From: Bacillota bacterium
GTDB taxonomy: Bacteria > Bacillota > Clostridia > Lachnospirales > Lachnospiraceae
Assembly: GCA_023423335.1 (NCBI GenBank)
Contig: JAFAFU010000005.1
Location: 4,706 to 68,705, forward strand
Length of the DNA: 64,000 nt
Direction of reading: 5' to 3'
Shown here: piece by piece, positions 45,296-54,047 of the stretch
Position numbering within the stretch: position 1 is the first letter of the stretch
Layout: each line of letters begins with the position of its first letter
Program-made: the position numbers and the translations under genes
Notes under the pieces: model-generated
The model's input: the letters and a program-made list of their open reading frames with translations, nothing else
Told to the model about the DNA's origin: nothing
Database searches by the model: none

Positions 45296-45691
45296 GTGAG
45301 CGATAAAATCAAGCGCTTGGGTGATGCGGAATTAGAAATTATGCTGGTGCTGTGGGATGTTTCGGAACCTGTTACGTCCAATTACATTTTGGAACGCCTG
45401 CATGGCCGTAAAAATTGGGCCCTGTCTACTTTGATGACGACCCTGGCAAGACTGGCGGACAAAGGGTTTGTTTATTGTGACAGGAGTACGCGGACAAATT
45501 ATTATTCCGCACTGATTTTGGCACAGGATTACAAAGCGAAGGAAAGCCGCTCCTTTTTGGAACGCTTATACGGAAATTCTCTGCAAAATCTCGTAACCAG
45601 TCTTTATGACAGCAACACCATCGATGACAAGGATTTATCCGATCTGCGCAAGCTTATTGAGGAAATCGAGGGGAGGAATAATCATGCTTGA
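45296..45691 (+). CDS. BlaI/MecI/CopY family repressor
   Basis: The 131-residue winged-helix repressor starts with GTG 45296, 8 nt after AGGAGG. It shows LGDAELEIMLVLWD and the recognition-helix region NWALSTLMTTLARLADKGFV, followed by a helical dimerisation tail. In related systems the repressor is cleaved when the membrane protease partner senses a signal. Its operator lies in its own promoter. The last 8 nt overlap the M56 gene, so the two are coupled. Confidence 0.93.
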   Translation: MSDKIKRLGDAELEIMLVLWDVSEPVTSNYILERLHGRKNWALSTLMTTLARLADKGFVYCDRSTRTNYYSALILAQDYKAKESRSFLERLYGNSLQNLVTSLYDSNTIDDKDLSDLRKLIEEIEGRNNHA

Positions 45692-47399
45692 GGCTATGTT
45701 TGTCCGGCTCCTTGAAATCTCTGTTACAACCAGCATTATCATTTTGGGGCTTCGCATGCTCGCACCTTATCTCAATAAAACCTACGCAGCAAAATGGAAA
45801 TACTGGGTATGGCTGTTGTTAGCTGTCCGGCTGATTGTTCCCGTAAATATTTCTCTGCCGGCAGCACCAGTAAAAGTAAATATTCCTGATACGGCAATAA
45901 CAGCATTTGGTAACGTGCCGGCCAATTCCTCCATACCGGACACGGTTGTTGTCAGTCCTGAGCAAATACAGCCCCTGACCGAAACAACGCAAAGAACAAT
46001 TACATTCTTGGATGTAATCACGGTAGTATGGATCATAGGTATTGTTGCTTTTATGGCATATCAAATAGCGGGATATTTCATTTTCAGGAGAAGAGTATTA
46101 CGTTGGAGCAGAGCTCCCCGGGACCCGCGTGTTGAAAGCATAATCCATTCGGCATCCTTTCAAACCGGTTTTTCAAAGAAAGTTGTTCCCCTTGTCAGTG
46201 ACGCCGTTTCCAGCCCTCTTATGATAGGCTTTTTTCGGCCTTTGCTCATTCTGCCGGATGAAGCCTGTTCTGACACCGATCTTTCCTTTATCGTCCGGCA
46301 TGAGCTGACCCATTGCAAACGGAACGATTTATGGTATAAACTGCTGCTTATTATTGCAAATGCCGTTCATTGGTATAATCCCGTCGTATCTCTGATGTTC
46401 CATGAGGCTAGTGAAGATTTGGAGTTGTCCTGTGATGATGCTATAACAAACGGAATGTCTTTTTCGGAACGGAAGATATATACCGAAACAATTCTTGCGT
46501 CTGTTCAGCGGGAAAGGATGAAGAAAACAGCTTTATCAACCTATTTTTATGGGGGCAGGCGGACTACCAAAAACAGATTTATCAATATTTTGAACACAGG
46601 GAAAAAGCGCCGCGGTGCTTGTGTCTTTCTTGCCGTACTTCTTTGTACCGCATTGGCCGGAGGATTAATTGCCTGCACGGCAGATGCCGGAAACAGTTCG
46701 GCTGACAATGTAATTAAGGAATATCTTGAGGCTGAAAAGAATAAAGACTATGTGATCAGCCTTTCGATTGAAAAAATAGAAAGATCCGACGAGGAAACGG
46801 CAAGAATTAAGGAAAGGTATTCGGGCAGCGAATTGGCAGATACAAAGGGCTGGACGGATGAATATATTGCCGAAAATATGGTTGCCGTATACGCAAAATA
46901 CACTGTGGATTACGACAACACAGAGGTTCCCTATAACGAGGGCGAACTTGAACAATATTTTTACTTGATAAGAGATGATGAAGATTCTCCATGGCTCATT
47001 TGGGATAGTATGGGTACGTCAAGCCAGTCGGTCAGATCAGATAATAATTATATTAATAGTAAATATGGGTTTACTTTTGATATTCCTACTAACTGGGAAG
47101 ACAAATATAGGGTGATTGAAGCAGACGAATCAATTTCCCTGGTTTATTCTCAATATGAATTTGAAGATGAAAATTATCAGGAATTTTTTAAGATAGTTAT
47201 TATGTCAAAAGCTGACTATGAAAAAGTATTAAATGATCCGCCTGTGACAGGAGTATTACTAGCAGAAAAAGGCGATCAGGTATATATTCTTTATACGCCT
47301 CTCGATATGGCAATTATGGATAGCAAAAAAGCCGAAGAATATAGCCGATTGTTTTTATCAATAGATCAGATAAAAGAAAGGTTTTACTTAAATCAATAA
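45684..47399 (+). CDS. M56 (BlaR1-like) membrane metalloprotease with novel extracytoplasmic domain
   Basis: The 571-residue protein has four membrane helices and a cytosolic zinc protease loop with HELTH (206-210) and the ELSCDDA motif. A further helix ends near Cys331. The outer part (about 335-571) lacks the penicillin-binding Ser-x-x-Lys sensor of BlaR1. Instead it has an NTF2-like or DUF4829-like half and a second half beginning YGFTFDIPTNWE. ATG 45684 follows GGGGAGG by 7 nt. It probably degrades the adjacent repressor when it senses an envelope signal other than beta-lactams. Confidence 0.85.
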   Translation: MLEAMFVRLLEISVTTSIIILGLRMLAPYLNKTYAAKWKYWVWLLLAVRLIVPVNISLPAAPVKVNIPDTAITAFGNVPANSSIPDTVVVSPEQIQPLTETTQRTITFLDVITVVWIIGIVAFMAYQIAGYFIFRRRVLRWSRAPRDPRVESIIHSASFQTGFSKKVVPLVSDAVSSPLMIGFFRPLLILPDEACSDTDLSFIVRHELTHCKRNDLWYKLLLIIANAVHWYNPVVSLMFHEASEDLELSCDDAITNGMSFSERKIYTETILASVQRERMKKTALSTYFYGGRRTTKNRFINILNTGKKRRGACVFLAVLLCTALAGGLIACTADAGNSSADNVIKEYLEAEKNKDYVISLSIEKIERSDEETARIKERYSGSELADTKGWTDEYIAENMVAVYAKYTVDYDNTEVPYNEGELEQYFYLIRDDEDSPWLIWDSMGTSSQSVRSDNNYINSKYGFTFDIPTNWEDKYRVIEADESISLVYSQYEFEDENYQEFFKIVIMSKADYEKVLNDPPVTGVLLAEKGDQVYILYTPLDMAIMDSKKAEEYSRLFLSIDQIKERFYLNQ

Positions 47400-47428
47400 A
47401 TACTAAATAATTACATATAACCGAGCAC

Positions 47429-47614
47429 TTAAATTTTTAAGCCGATTCCATTCAATTCCTTTTCGCCTTTTGGCGTAAGGATATATACAGTGCTTTTCCC
47501 ATCCTCCAAACATATCCATTCATTTACAATTAGAAATTCAAGAAGCATAGCCCCCAATTTTTCTCCAAGATGGTCATAGCATTTACGTCCGGTTAATCGT
47601 TTTTCTTGTTTCAT
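47429..47614 (-). CDS. Small winged-helix-like protein (ArsR C-terminal-like)
   Basis: The 61-residue protein has GRKCYDHLGEKLGAMLLEFLI followed by YILTPKGEKEL. This resembles the C-terminal half of larger ArsR-type winged-helix regulators. The N-terminal DNA-binding half is absent. The ATG has AGGAG 7 nt upstream, so it could be a genuine stand-alone gene. Otherwise it is a remnant of a longer regulator. Confidence 0.5.
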   Translation of the reverse strand: MKQEKRLTGRKCYDHLGEKLGAMLLEFLIVNEWICLEDGKSTVYILTPKGEKELNGIGLKI

Positions 47615-47831
47615 TTTCCATCTCCTAAACTATTAAACTCATTTTCAAAGGTATCTATCCATGATAACAATGATTCTAAAACTTGTATTTGTTGATAGAG
47701 TATTTTTGCTTTGTCCAAAAAGGATCCCTTGTCATTAGGTTATCCTTTCCCTGTATACATTTTTCGTCTGTTGGCTGTCTCCTTATATTAGCGTTCGGTG
47801 CTTGCTTCCTTATGCGCCCTGCCCATTTTCT
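47615..47831. other. Intergenic stretch without an identified gene
   Basis: Apart from the ribosome site of the small winged-helix gene at its left end I see no coding frame or RNA gene. The only structure nearby is the terminator hairpin at 47832-47880. Confidence 0.4.
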
Positions 47832-47880
47832 AAAAAGTGAGCTGCACACCGGCGGTTTTTAACCGCTAGTGCGACAGCTC
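47832..47880 (-). terminator. Terminator of the nitroreductase gene
   Basis: GAGCTG..GCGGTT pairs with AACCGC..CAGCTC through an interrupted stem. On the minus strand the sequence ends in CACTTTTT. It lies about 50 nt past the nitroreductase stop. Confidence 0.65.
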
Positions 47881-47932
47881 CATAGCTTTACGTACATTTC
47901 TGATTATCTGTATTCAGGACCGTTATCTTCGT

Positions 47933-48532
47933 TTATCCAAAGATCTTAACCCTATCCTCCAGAGGGGAAAATTCCTTCTCTCCGGGATCTGCGATCGGCC
48001 TGCCAAAGGGCATCTGGGCAAGCAGCTTCCATTTCTCCGGCAGGCTCCATTCCGCCTTCACCTGCTCATCGATCAGGGGATTATAATGCTGAAGGGAGGC
48101 CCCCAGTCCGGCATCCTCGAGAGCTGCCCATACCACATATTGAAGCATGCCTGAGGATTGCAGGGACCAAACAGGGAAATTATCTTTATACAATGCAAAC
48201 TGCTCCTGCAGACCCTCCACCACGGCCTGGTCTTCAAAGAACAGAACGGTTCCAAAACCGTTTTTAAAGGAGTCCAGCTTCTCGCTGGTTTTTTCGAAGG
48301 CTCCTTCCGGTACAACCTTTTTAAGTACTTCTCTGACGATTTCCCACAGCCTGTCATGCTGTTCCCCGAACAGCAGCACTGTCCTGGCACTCTGGGAATT
48401 AAAAGCGGAGGGAACATATTTCACGGAGTGCTCCACGATACTCTTAATCTCCTCCTTGGAAATGTCCGATGCCTTGTCAATCCCATAATATGATCTGCGA
48501 TTTTCCACTACCTCATTAAAACTACGTTTCAT
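47933..48532 (-). CDS. Nitroreductase family protein
   Basis: The 199-residue FMN-dependent oxidoreductase has the ENRRSYYG start typical of the family's FMN-phosphate contact. It also has the AFNSQSARTVLLFG segment, the VWAALEDAGLGASLQHYNP motif and a final LPFG-like AQMPFGRP. Its physiological substrate is unknown; such enzymes reduce nitro compounds or quinones. It is divergent from an OhrR-like regulator that may control it. Confidence 0.9.
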   Translation of the reverse strand: MKRSFNEVVENRRSYYGIDKASDISKEEIKSIVEHSVKYVPSAFNSQSARTVLLFGEQHDRLWEIVREVLKKVVPEGAFEKTSEKLDSFKNGFGTVLFFEDQAVVEGLQEQFALYKDNFPVWSLQSSGMLQYVVWAALEDAGLGASLQHYNPLIDEQVKAEWSLPEKWKLLAQMPFGRPIADPGEKEFSPLEDRVKIFG

Positions 48533-48828
48533 ATAAATCTTCCTTTCCTAATTAATATTTTATTTATGAATATTCTGAATTACTTTTTTGTCCGTTATGC
48601 AGCTTTGGATTAAACCATCCATTTGATCCATTCATCCTATTCTGACTCAAGAAAAGTTATGACAGCTCCATTTATATTGTTTACAATTTAATTAAACACT
48701 ATTAATTTTGTTTTGTCAATCCCTATCTTGACATTTCTTAATTAATTGTATAAAATCAAATTGTATATATGAATAATGATTGATCCATTCTATATATAAG
48801 CATGAAACATGAAATGAGAGGTACTAGT
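48533..48828. promoter_or_regulatory. Divergent control region of nitroreductase and OhrR-like genes
   Basis: This AT-rich region contains two ATTGTAT direct repeats (TTAATTAATTGTATAAAATC and CAAATTGTATATA, around 48738-48770) and a TTTACAATTTAATTAAA stretch further left. ATTGTA/TACAAT motifs fit OhrR-type operators. TTGACA near 48728 could be a -35 element for the regulator gene. Exact sites cannot be fixed by eye. Confidence 0.45.
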
Positions 48829-48882
48829 GTGAATATTGTGCTGACGCCCAAATTCGCGGGCATCGGCAGCATGGAGGATTAG
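48829..48882 (+). CDS. Possible 17-residue leader peptide before the OhrR-like gene
   Basis: GTG 48829 lies 7 nt after GAGAGG and opens a 17-codon frame that ends with TAG at 48880-48882, one base before the regulator's ATG. The regulator's GGAGG is inside this frame, so leader translation would control access to it. The peptide (MNIVLTPKFAGIGSMED) matches nothing I know. Confidence 0.4.
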   Translation: MNIVLTPKFAGIGSMED

Positions 48883-48883
48883 A

Positions 48884-49366
48884 ATGAAACAAACCAATTA
48901 TAGTCCCGACAGAGAGCCGAAGGCTGCAGATCATTACAACAGCCTCATGCTGGATAACCAGCTCTGTTTTTCCCTCTATGTCTGTTCCAAGGAGATTATC
49001 CGGATGTATAAGCCCCTTTTGGATCCCTACGGTCTCACCTATACGGGTTATATCGTTTTGATGGCACTTTGGGAGGAGGATCAGATTACTGTCAAGGAGC
49101 TGGGTAAGAAATTATACCTGGACTCCGGTACCCTGACACCTCTGCTGAAGAAGCTGGAAACCCAGGGATATATCGCAAGGTCACGCAGCTCCCAGGATGA
49201 ACGGAATGTCTATATTAAGTTGAGCCCGATGGGAAGGGATTTCAAAGACGAGGCGCTGAAGATACCTGAGAAAATGATCTGCAACCTGAACATGGATCCG
49301 GAAAGCGCCGGGCAGCTGCTTTCCTGTCTCCGCAATATGATGCTGCGTCTGAACCAGGAAGAATAA
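48884..49366 (+). CDS. MarR/OhrR family redox-sensing regulator
   Basis: The 160-residue winged-helix protein has LDNQLCFSLYV with Cys28 at the position of the peroxide-sensing cysteine of OhrR. It also has the TYTGYIVLMALWE and LYLDSGTLTPLLKKLE recognition region. OhrR represses peroxide-defence genes until its cysteine is oxidised. No ohr gene is nearby, so the divergent nitroreductase is the likely target. GGAGG precedes the ATG. A perfect bidirectional terminator follows. Confidence 0.9.
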   Translation: MKQTNYSPDREPKAADHYNSLMLDNQLCFSLYVCSKEIIRMYKPLLDPYGLTYTGYIVLMALWEEDQITVKELGKKLYLDSGTLTPLLKKLETQGYIARSRSSQDERNVYIKLSPMGRDFKDEALKIPEKMICNLNMDPESAGQLLSCLRNMMLRLNQEE

Positions 49367-49392
49367 AATTGCTTCATGATAACCGGTATCCG

Positions 49393-49454
49393 ATATATAA
49401 GGAGCCTGTAATTTCCTGCACTGATTGTTCGGAAATTACAGGCTCCTTATATAT
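49393..49454. terminator. Perfect 24-bp bidirectional terminator
   Basis: The inverted repeat ATATATAAGGAGCC...GGCTCCTTATATAT (arms 49393-49416 and 49431-49454, 14-nt loop) lies between the convergent OhrR-like and argC genes. It can serve both. Confidence 0.85.
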
Positions 49455-49477
49455 TACAATGCTTTATCGCTTCTGCC

Positions 49478-50428
49478 CTACAGATGCAAATCTTCCTTAA
49501 ATCCCAGCATCAAATTCATATTCTGGATAGCCGCCCCGGAGGCTCCCTTACCGAGATTATCAAGCCTGGTCATGATCAAAGCGAACCCCTTTGCATCATT
49601 CCCAAAGATAAAAATCTCCGCATTATTCGTTCCGTTGCAGGCCGTTATATCGAACCCGCCGTCAAACAGCAGGGAATCATCTCCATAGGGCATCACCTTT
49701 ACGAATTTTTCACTTTCATAATGCTTACAGAAAAGCTCATGGATCGCCCGGGCCTCAAGCTTTTTTGATAACAGCCTCGTATGTACCGGAACGGAGGCTG
49801 CAAGCCCCTGGTAATAGTCACAGACAACAGGGACAAAATGAGGATTTTCCGAAAGACCGGAATGCTCTGTCATTTCTTTCAGGTGCTTATGATTCATAGC
49901 CAGGCTGTATGGCCGGGGTGCCTTTGTATACCAGTTCACACCGTTATCAGCCTCGTATTTATCAATCAATGCTTTCCCGCCGCCGCTATAGCCTGTTATG
50001 CTCTGACAGGTCAGCGGATAATCTGCCGGCATTATGCCGCCGGCAATCATAGGATATACGGACAGTGCAAAGGCAGTTGCATGACAGCCCGGATTACTGA
50101 CCCGCTTCCCTGTAACTACCGCCTCCCTATGGGCACCTGACAGCTCCGGGAGACCGTAAGCCCAGCCCGGAGCAGTCCTGTGGGCGGTACTGGCATCGAT
50201 AATTCTGGTCTCTGGATTCGTTACCAGGGATACCGCTTCCATTGCTGCCTCATCCGGCAGGCATAGGAATACAATATCGGCTTCATTTAAGCACCTTGCC
50301 CTCTCGGCCGGGTCCCGCCGCTTCTCATAATCAATTGCTATCATCTCCAGCTCCGTATATAAGCTTAGCCTTTCATGAATTTTTAAACCGGTCGTACCGG
50401 TCAGTCCGTCAACAAATACCTTCTTCAT
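49478..50428 (-). CDS. argC: N-acetyl-gamma-glutamyl-phosphate reductase, type 2
   Basis: The 316-residue enzyme makes N-acetylglutamate semialdehyde for arginine synthesis. It belongs to the shorter AGPR-II type. The NADP-binding start is VFVDGLTGTTG, and the catalytic cysteine is in RVSNPGCHATAF (around residue 114). No other arginine genes are adjacent, which is unusual because argC is commonly clustered with argJBD. Confidence 0.93.
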   Translation of the reverse strand: MKKVFVDGLTGTTGLKIHERLSLYTELEMIAIDYEKRRDPAERARCLNEADIVFLCLPDEAAMEAVSLVTNPETRIIDASTAHRTAPGWAYGLPELSGAHREAVVTGKRVSNPGCHATAFALSVYPMIAGGIMPADYPLTCQSITGYSGGGKALIDKYEADNGVNWYTKAPRPYSLAMNHKHLKEMTEHSGLSENPHFVPVVCDYYQGLAASVPVHTRLLSKKLEARAIHELFCKHYESEKFVKVMPYGDDSLLFDGGFDITACNGTNNAEIFIFGNDAKGFALIMTRLDNLGKGASGAAIQNMNLMLGFKEDLHL

Positions 50429-50534
50429 CCCTGATCACTCCAGATTTATTCTATTGGTTGCATATTTATACAATGCTTTTTATTAATATACAACACAAAC
50501 AAAGCAATGTCAACTGCTTTTCCCTTACTCCCGA

Positions 50535-51104
50535 TTACTGGTAGACAAATCGGATTTCTGAAAGATAAATCCTCTTATAGAGATTCATCCTGCTTTTCAG
50601 ATCCCTGCCGGTAATAAAGATATTCGTAATGGATTCCCACAGGAATACCCAGCCGCCGATAAAAATTCCTTCCCGGACGATATTCAGCGCAATATGAGTG
50701 GTTTCATTCAGATAGAGATATCCAATCCCCAAAAGTGAAAAAGAAAGGAACAAATACATCAGAGTCTTGTTCCTGATATCAGCCATATTCCGTTTCTCCT
50801 TGGCTGCGGCATACAGATAAAAATTCTCATAGGCGGCCTTGACAGCGCCTTCCTTCTTCGGGTCCATTTTTGTCTCCGGAAGATACAATACCAATATGAT
50901 ATTATTGCTCCTCGGGATATCTTCCACTGAGGTTATGATAAATTCATTGAATTCTTCTTGGATAAACCGCTTCTTAAAGGGCGCCGGGTCCCATTGGTCA
51001 TAAATATCCCCGTAATCCTCCAAGCCAACTTCGATCAGGTAGGCATTGGTTTCCTTCTCATATTTGTATTGCTTCTGGATCTGGGAGGAGCGCTTCTTTC
51101 GCAT
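50535..51104 (-). CDS. Membrane protein of unknown function
   Basis: The 189-residue protein has a charged cytosolic N-terminal half (about 1-110) and two closely spaced membrane helices (near 117-133 and 140-165). A short basic tail ends it. I do not recognise the family. ATG 51104 has GGAGG 5 nt upstream; the frame is open for 32 more codons without a site. It stands alone between argC and the ZIP gene. Confidence 0.75.
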   Translation of the reverse strand: MRKKRSSQIQKQYKYEKETNAYLIEVGLEDYGDIYDQWDPAPFKKRFIQEEFNEFIITSVEDIPRSNNIILVLYLPETKMDPKKEGAVKAAYENFYLYAAAKEKRNMADIRNKTLMYLFLSFSLLGIGYLYLNETTHIALNIVREGIFIGGWVFLWESITNIFITGRDLKSRMNLYKRIYLSEIRFVYQ

Positions 51105-51366
51105 AAGTACCTCCAATCTTAATGAAATTAATGCCCTGAGACTTTTAAAGCCGAGTGAACATGCACCATCCATAACAAAATTATTATTCTGTTTTTGCAA
51201 TGGGATTTATTCACGAAAGCCACCTTTAAAAACCCGGAAATTCTTATAAAAGGGCCATTGCATTGCTGCAGCAGCCCCTATTTACAGTGCGCCCGGCATG
51301 GGCGCAATCTAATAAAGCTACGAATCAGGTGGATATAAGCAGTGCAATCCCGGGACAGGATAGAAA

Positions 51367-52179
51367 TCAACCCAGGGCTACATCCAGCAGCATCATAACC
51401 GCAAAGCCTACCATTGCTCCGATGGTTCCGACATTGGAATGGTGCTTCTCCTGCTGTGCTTCCGGAATTAATTCCTCAACGACAACATAAATCATTGCCC
51501 CTGCCGCAAAGGATAAGGCATAGGGTAAAATCGGCTTCATCGCAATGACCGCTGCAGCTCCGAGAACACCGGCAATCGGTTCCACTATACCGGAGGCCTG
51601 CCCATAGATAAAGCTCTTCATTCTGGATAAACCCTCTCTTCTTAAGGGAACCGAAACGGCCGCACCCTCCGGAAAATTCTGCAATCCAATACCTAACGCC
51701 AGTGCCACTGCACCAGCCAGGGAAGCAGCCGGCAAATCTGCCGCCGCCGCACCGAAAGCCACACCTACCGCAAGCCCTTCCGGAATATTATGGAGCGTAA
51801 TCGCCATCACCAGCAGTATACTTCTCTGCCATCCGGTTTTTACACCCTCCGGCTCTAAGTTCTGCGCACCCATATGAAGATGGGGCATGATCGTGTCCAC
51901 CAGCCAAAGGAATGCTCCGCCTGCCAAGAAGCCTATGACAGCGGGAACCCAGGCAATCATATCCGCTTCCTCCGCCATACTGATTGCCGGAGCCAGTAAG
52001 GACCAGAAGCTGGCTGCTATCATGACACCGGCCGCAAAGCCCAGCATTCCGTTAAGAACCTTCTTATTAATACTTTTAAAAACAAATACGGTTGATGACC
52101 CTAATGCAGTTACAAACCAGGTAAATAAAGTAGCCATCAAAGCCTGCATAACCGGGTTAAGATTCGAAATCCAATCCAT
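51367..52179 (-). CDS. ZIP family metal transporter
   Basis: The 270-residue protein has eight predicted helices and the metal-path motif HNIPEGLAVGVAFG, with a second GLQNFPEGAAVS motif. ZIP proteins import zinc or other divalent cations. AGGAGG lies 6 nt before the ATG. It appears monocistronic. AT-rich DNA upstream (52210-52310) may hold its operator, but I could not define one. Confidence 0.93.
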   Translation of the reverse strand: MDWISNLNPVMQALMATLFTWFVTALGSSTVFVFKSINKKVLNGMLGFAAGVMIAASFWSLLAPAISMAEEADMIAWVPAVIGFLAGGAFLWLVDTIMPHLHMGAQNLEPEGVKTGWQRSILLVMAITLHNIPEGLAVGVAFGAAAADLPAASLAGAVALALGIGLQNFPEGAAVSVPLRREGLSRMKSFIYGQASGIVEPIAGVLGAAAVIAMKPILPYALSFAAGAMIYVVVEELIPEAQQEKHHSNVGTIGAMVGFAVMMLLDVALG

Positions 52180-52313
52180 GTTTCTCCTCCTGTCTCATTC
52201 TATTCTTTTATAATTACTTTATTTTATTCTATCATGAATTTTATAATTTGCAATAACAATAATGATTACTAACTTCATAAAATTTTATATAGCACATTTT
52301 TTATTTATCTTCC

Positions 52314-53534
52314 TTAGAATCGACTGAGCTTTGCTATCTTATCCAGAACTCTTTCCTTCTCGCTGCCCTCAAGCGGTGTCGGCTGATAATTATTACGTTC
52401 CTTTACAGAGGATATCGAGCAGGGGATGGCTTCATTTTCCTGGGAAATCAACTCTCCGTTCCTAAAATTAAATCTATGTACATAAACCATACTGTCTTTA
52501 TCGCTGGGGTTTTTGTTGCCGCCGAAGGAGAAATTACCCAGGCTGTAGATAATACTCTTCCCGTTATATTCTTCAATCCCCTGCAATACATGAGGATGTC
52601 CTCCCAATACCAGATCGGCCCCCTGGTCAATGGAGTAATGGGCCAGCTTCGTCTGTACTGAATTCGGATAATAATCCCTTTCTATCCCCCAGTGGAACAT
52701 TAGAATGACAATATCGGCTCCCTCCGCTTTCAGAGCCTCAATTGCCTGACGGATCTCTTCCTTCTGCTTCTCTGCTGCCTCCCAGACAGTGAAGCCTGCC
52801 AGGCCGACCCGGATTCCCCTGACCTCCTGTATATACCTGTGTTCATATCCAAAATATCCGATTTCCGCCTTCTCCAGATTTTTCAAGGTATCCTGATACC
52901 CCTGCTCCAAATAGTCTCGGGTGTGGTTATTGGCGATACTGACTGCCTCGATGTCCCCTTGCTTAAGAATCTCCACATATGAGGGGTCCGCCTTAAAACG
53001 GAATTTCTTGTTCGCCTTTGTCTCCGCTGTCGTTAAGGTTGTCTCCAGATTCACGATGGTGATATCATCTTCTTCAAAGATACTCTTTACATTACGGAGA
53101 AAGTAACCGTAATCCATATCCCGGATCTCCAATTCGTGATCGAAGCTTTTCTCGTATCCGTAGCTATGGTCCCTGCCCAGGGTGACATCTCCGGCGGCAC
53201 TGATGGTTATTGTGTCATATACATCTTCCGGGATCGTCTCCGGCTTCTCACTGCTGTCTGCCCTTCCGGCATCTTCGCCGGTATTCTCCCTGGGATCGGC
53301 ATCAACGGCGCCGGACTGGCCTGTACCTTCCTTTCCTTCATTGCCGCTGTCTGTCTGCAGATTTTCATTTCCGGTGATTGATTCCATTGCATCTATCGTA
53401 TGAAAAGAGATGTCTCCCTTAATGACCACCATAAGGAATAACCCCGCCACGATCAACGCCTCAAATCCAAGAATAATTCCAAGTGTTTTCTTTTTCCTGC
53501 TGTTTTTAACCTTATTTCCCTTAATCAATGTCAT
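52314..53534 (-). CDS. CapA family membrane-anchored phosphoesterase-like protein
   Basis: The 406-residue protein has a short cytosolic start, one membrane helix (about 16-38) and an acidic Gly/Glu-rich linker. A CapA domain follows with ISAAGDVTLGRDHSYG, NLETTLT, ANNHTRDY, LMFHWGIE and LGGHPHVLQGIE. CapA-type domains have a calcineurin-like fold and occur in poly-gamma-glutamate systems. No pgsB/C genes are nearby, so its substrate is unknown. The start may be ATG 53534 or TTG 53528, because AGAGGG directly abuts the ATG. Confidence 0.88.
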   Translation of the reverse strand: MTLIKGNKVKNSRKKKTLGIILGFEALIVAGLFLMVVIKGDISFHTIDAMESITGNENLQTDSGNEGKEGTGQSGAVDADPRENTGEDAGRADSSEKPETIPEDVYDTITISAAGDVTLGRDHSYGYEKSFDHELEIRDMDYGYFLRNVKSIFEEDDITIVNLETTLTTAETKANKKFRFKADPSYVEILKQGDIEAVSIANNHTRDYLEQGYQDTLKNLEKAEIGYFGYEHRYIQEVRGIRVGLAGFTVWEAAEKQKEEIRQAIEALKAEGADIVILMFHWGIERDYYPNSVQTKLAHYSIDQGADLVLGGHPHVLQGIEEYNGKSIIYSLGNFSFGGNKNPSDKDSMVYVHRFNFRNGELISQENEAIPCSISSVKERNNYQPTPLEGSEKERVLDKIAKLSRF

Positions 53535-53770
53535 CCCTCTTTGTATGCTATAATGGCAGATATAATTTCTGCTCCTCTCCCATTATAATTCATATCATGA
53601 TATTTTTCTACCCCCATCCCCGGCTTTCGGGATAAATCGCGGCATGAGCGGACCGCAATCCCTGTTTACTCTGAGGTCTTTGCCACATCAAAATACTCCC
53701 TTCCTGCGATGCTGTAAGCCGTCTGCAGTCAGGGAGTACCGTCCTATGCTTCCTTTTCCCATGGAGATGA

Positions 53771-53959
53771 TTATTTGAACATATCTCCTAATTCCTTTAA
53801 TCCTTCTTCAATCATTTTTTCATAGTAATGCGCTTCACAATAGCCGTTTTTAAAGACCTCTTCCGAGCAGCCCTCCGCTTTGCAGTCCTTCTGACCGCAG
53901 GCTGCTGCAAAAAGCATAATGCTAAAAATAAGTGTCAGCAGAAAACATCTCTTCTTCAT
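53771..53959 (-). CDS. Small lipoprotein with Cys/His knuckle
   Basis: The 62-residue protein has a lysine-rich start, a hydrophobic core and the lipobox FAAAC (Cys21). The mature part carries C-x4-C-x8-C-x2-H (CKAEGCSEEVFKNGYCEAH), which could bind zinc. A short amphipathic helix follows. GGAGG precedes the ATG. The combination of lipoprotein and tiny zinc-binding knuckle is not one I recognise as characterised. Confidence 0.75.
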   Translation of the reverse strand: MKKRCFLLTLIFSIMLFAAACGQKDCKAEGCSEEVFKNGYCEAHYYEKMIEEGLKELGDMFK

Positions 53960-54047
53960 ATAATATATCCTCCCACGTTATTATGTAAATTCTACCAGAT
54001 AATTTTACATAATTCAGCAGAAGGTGTCAATCAGGAACATAGAATAC

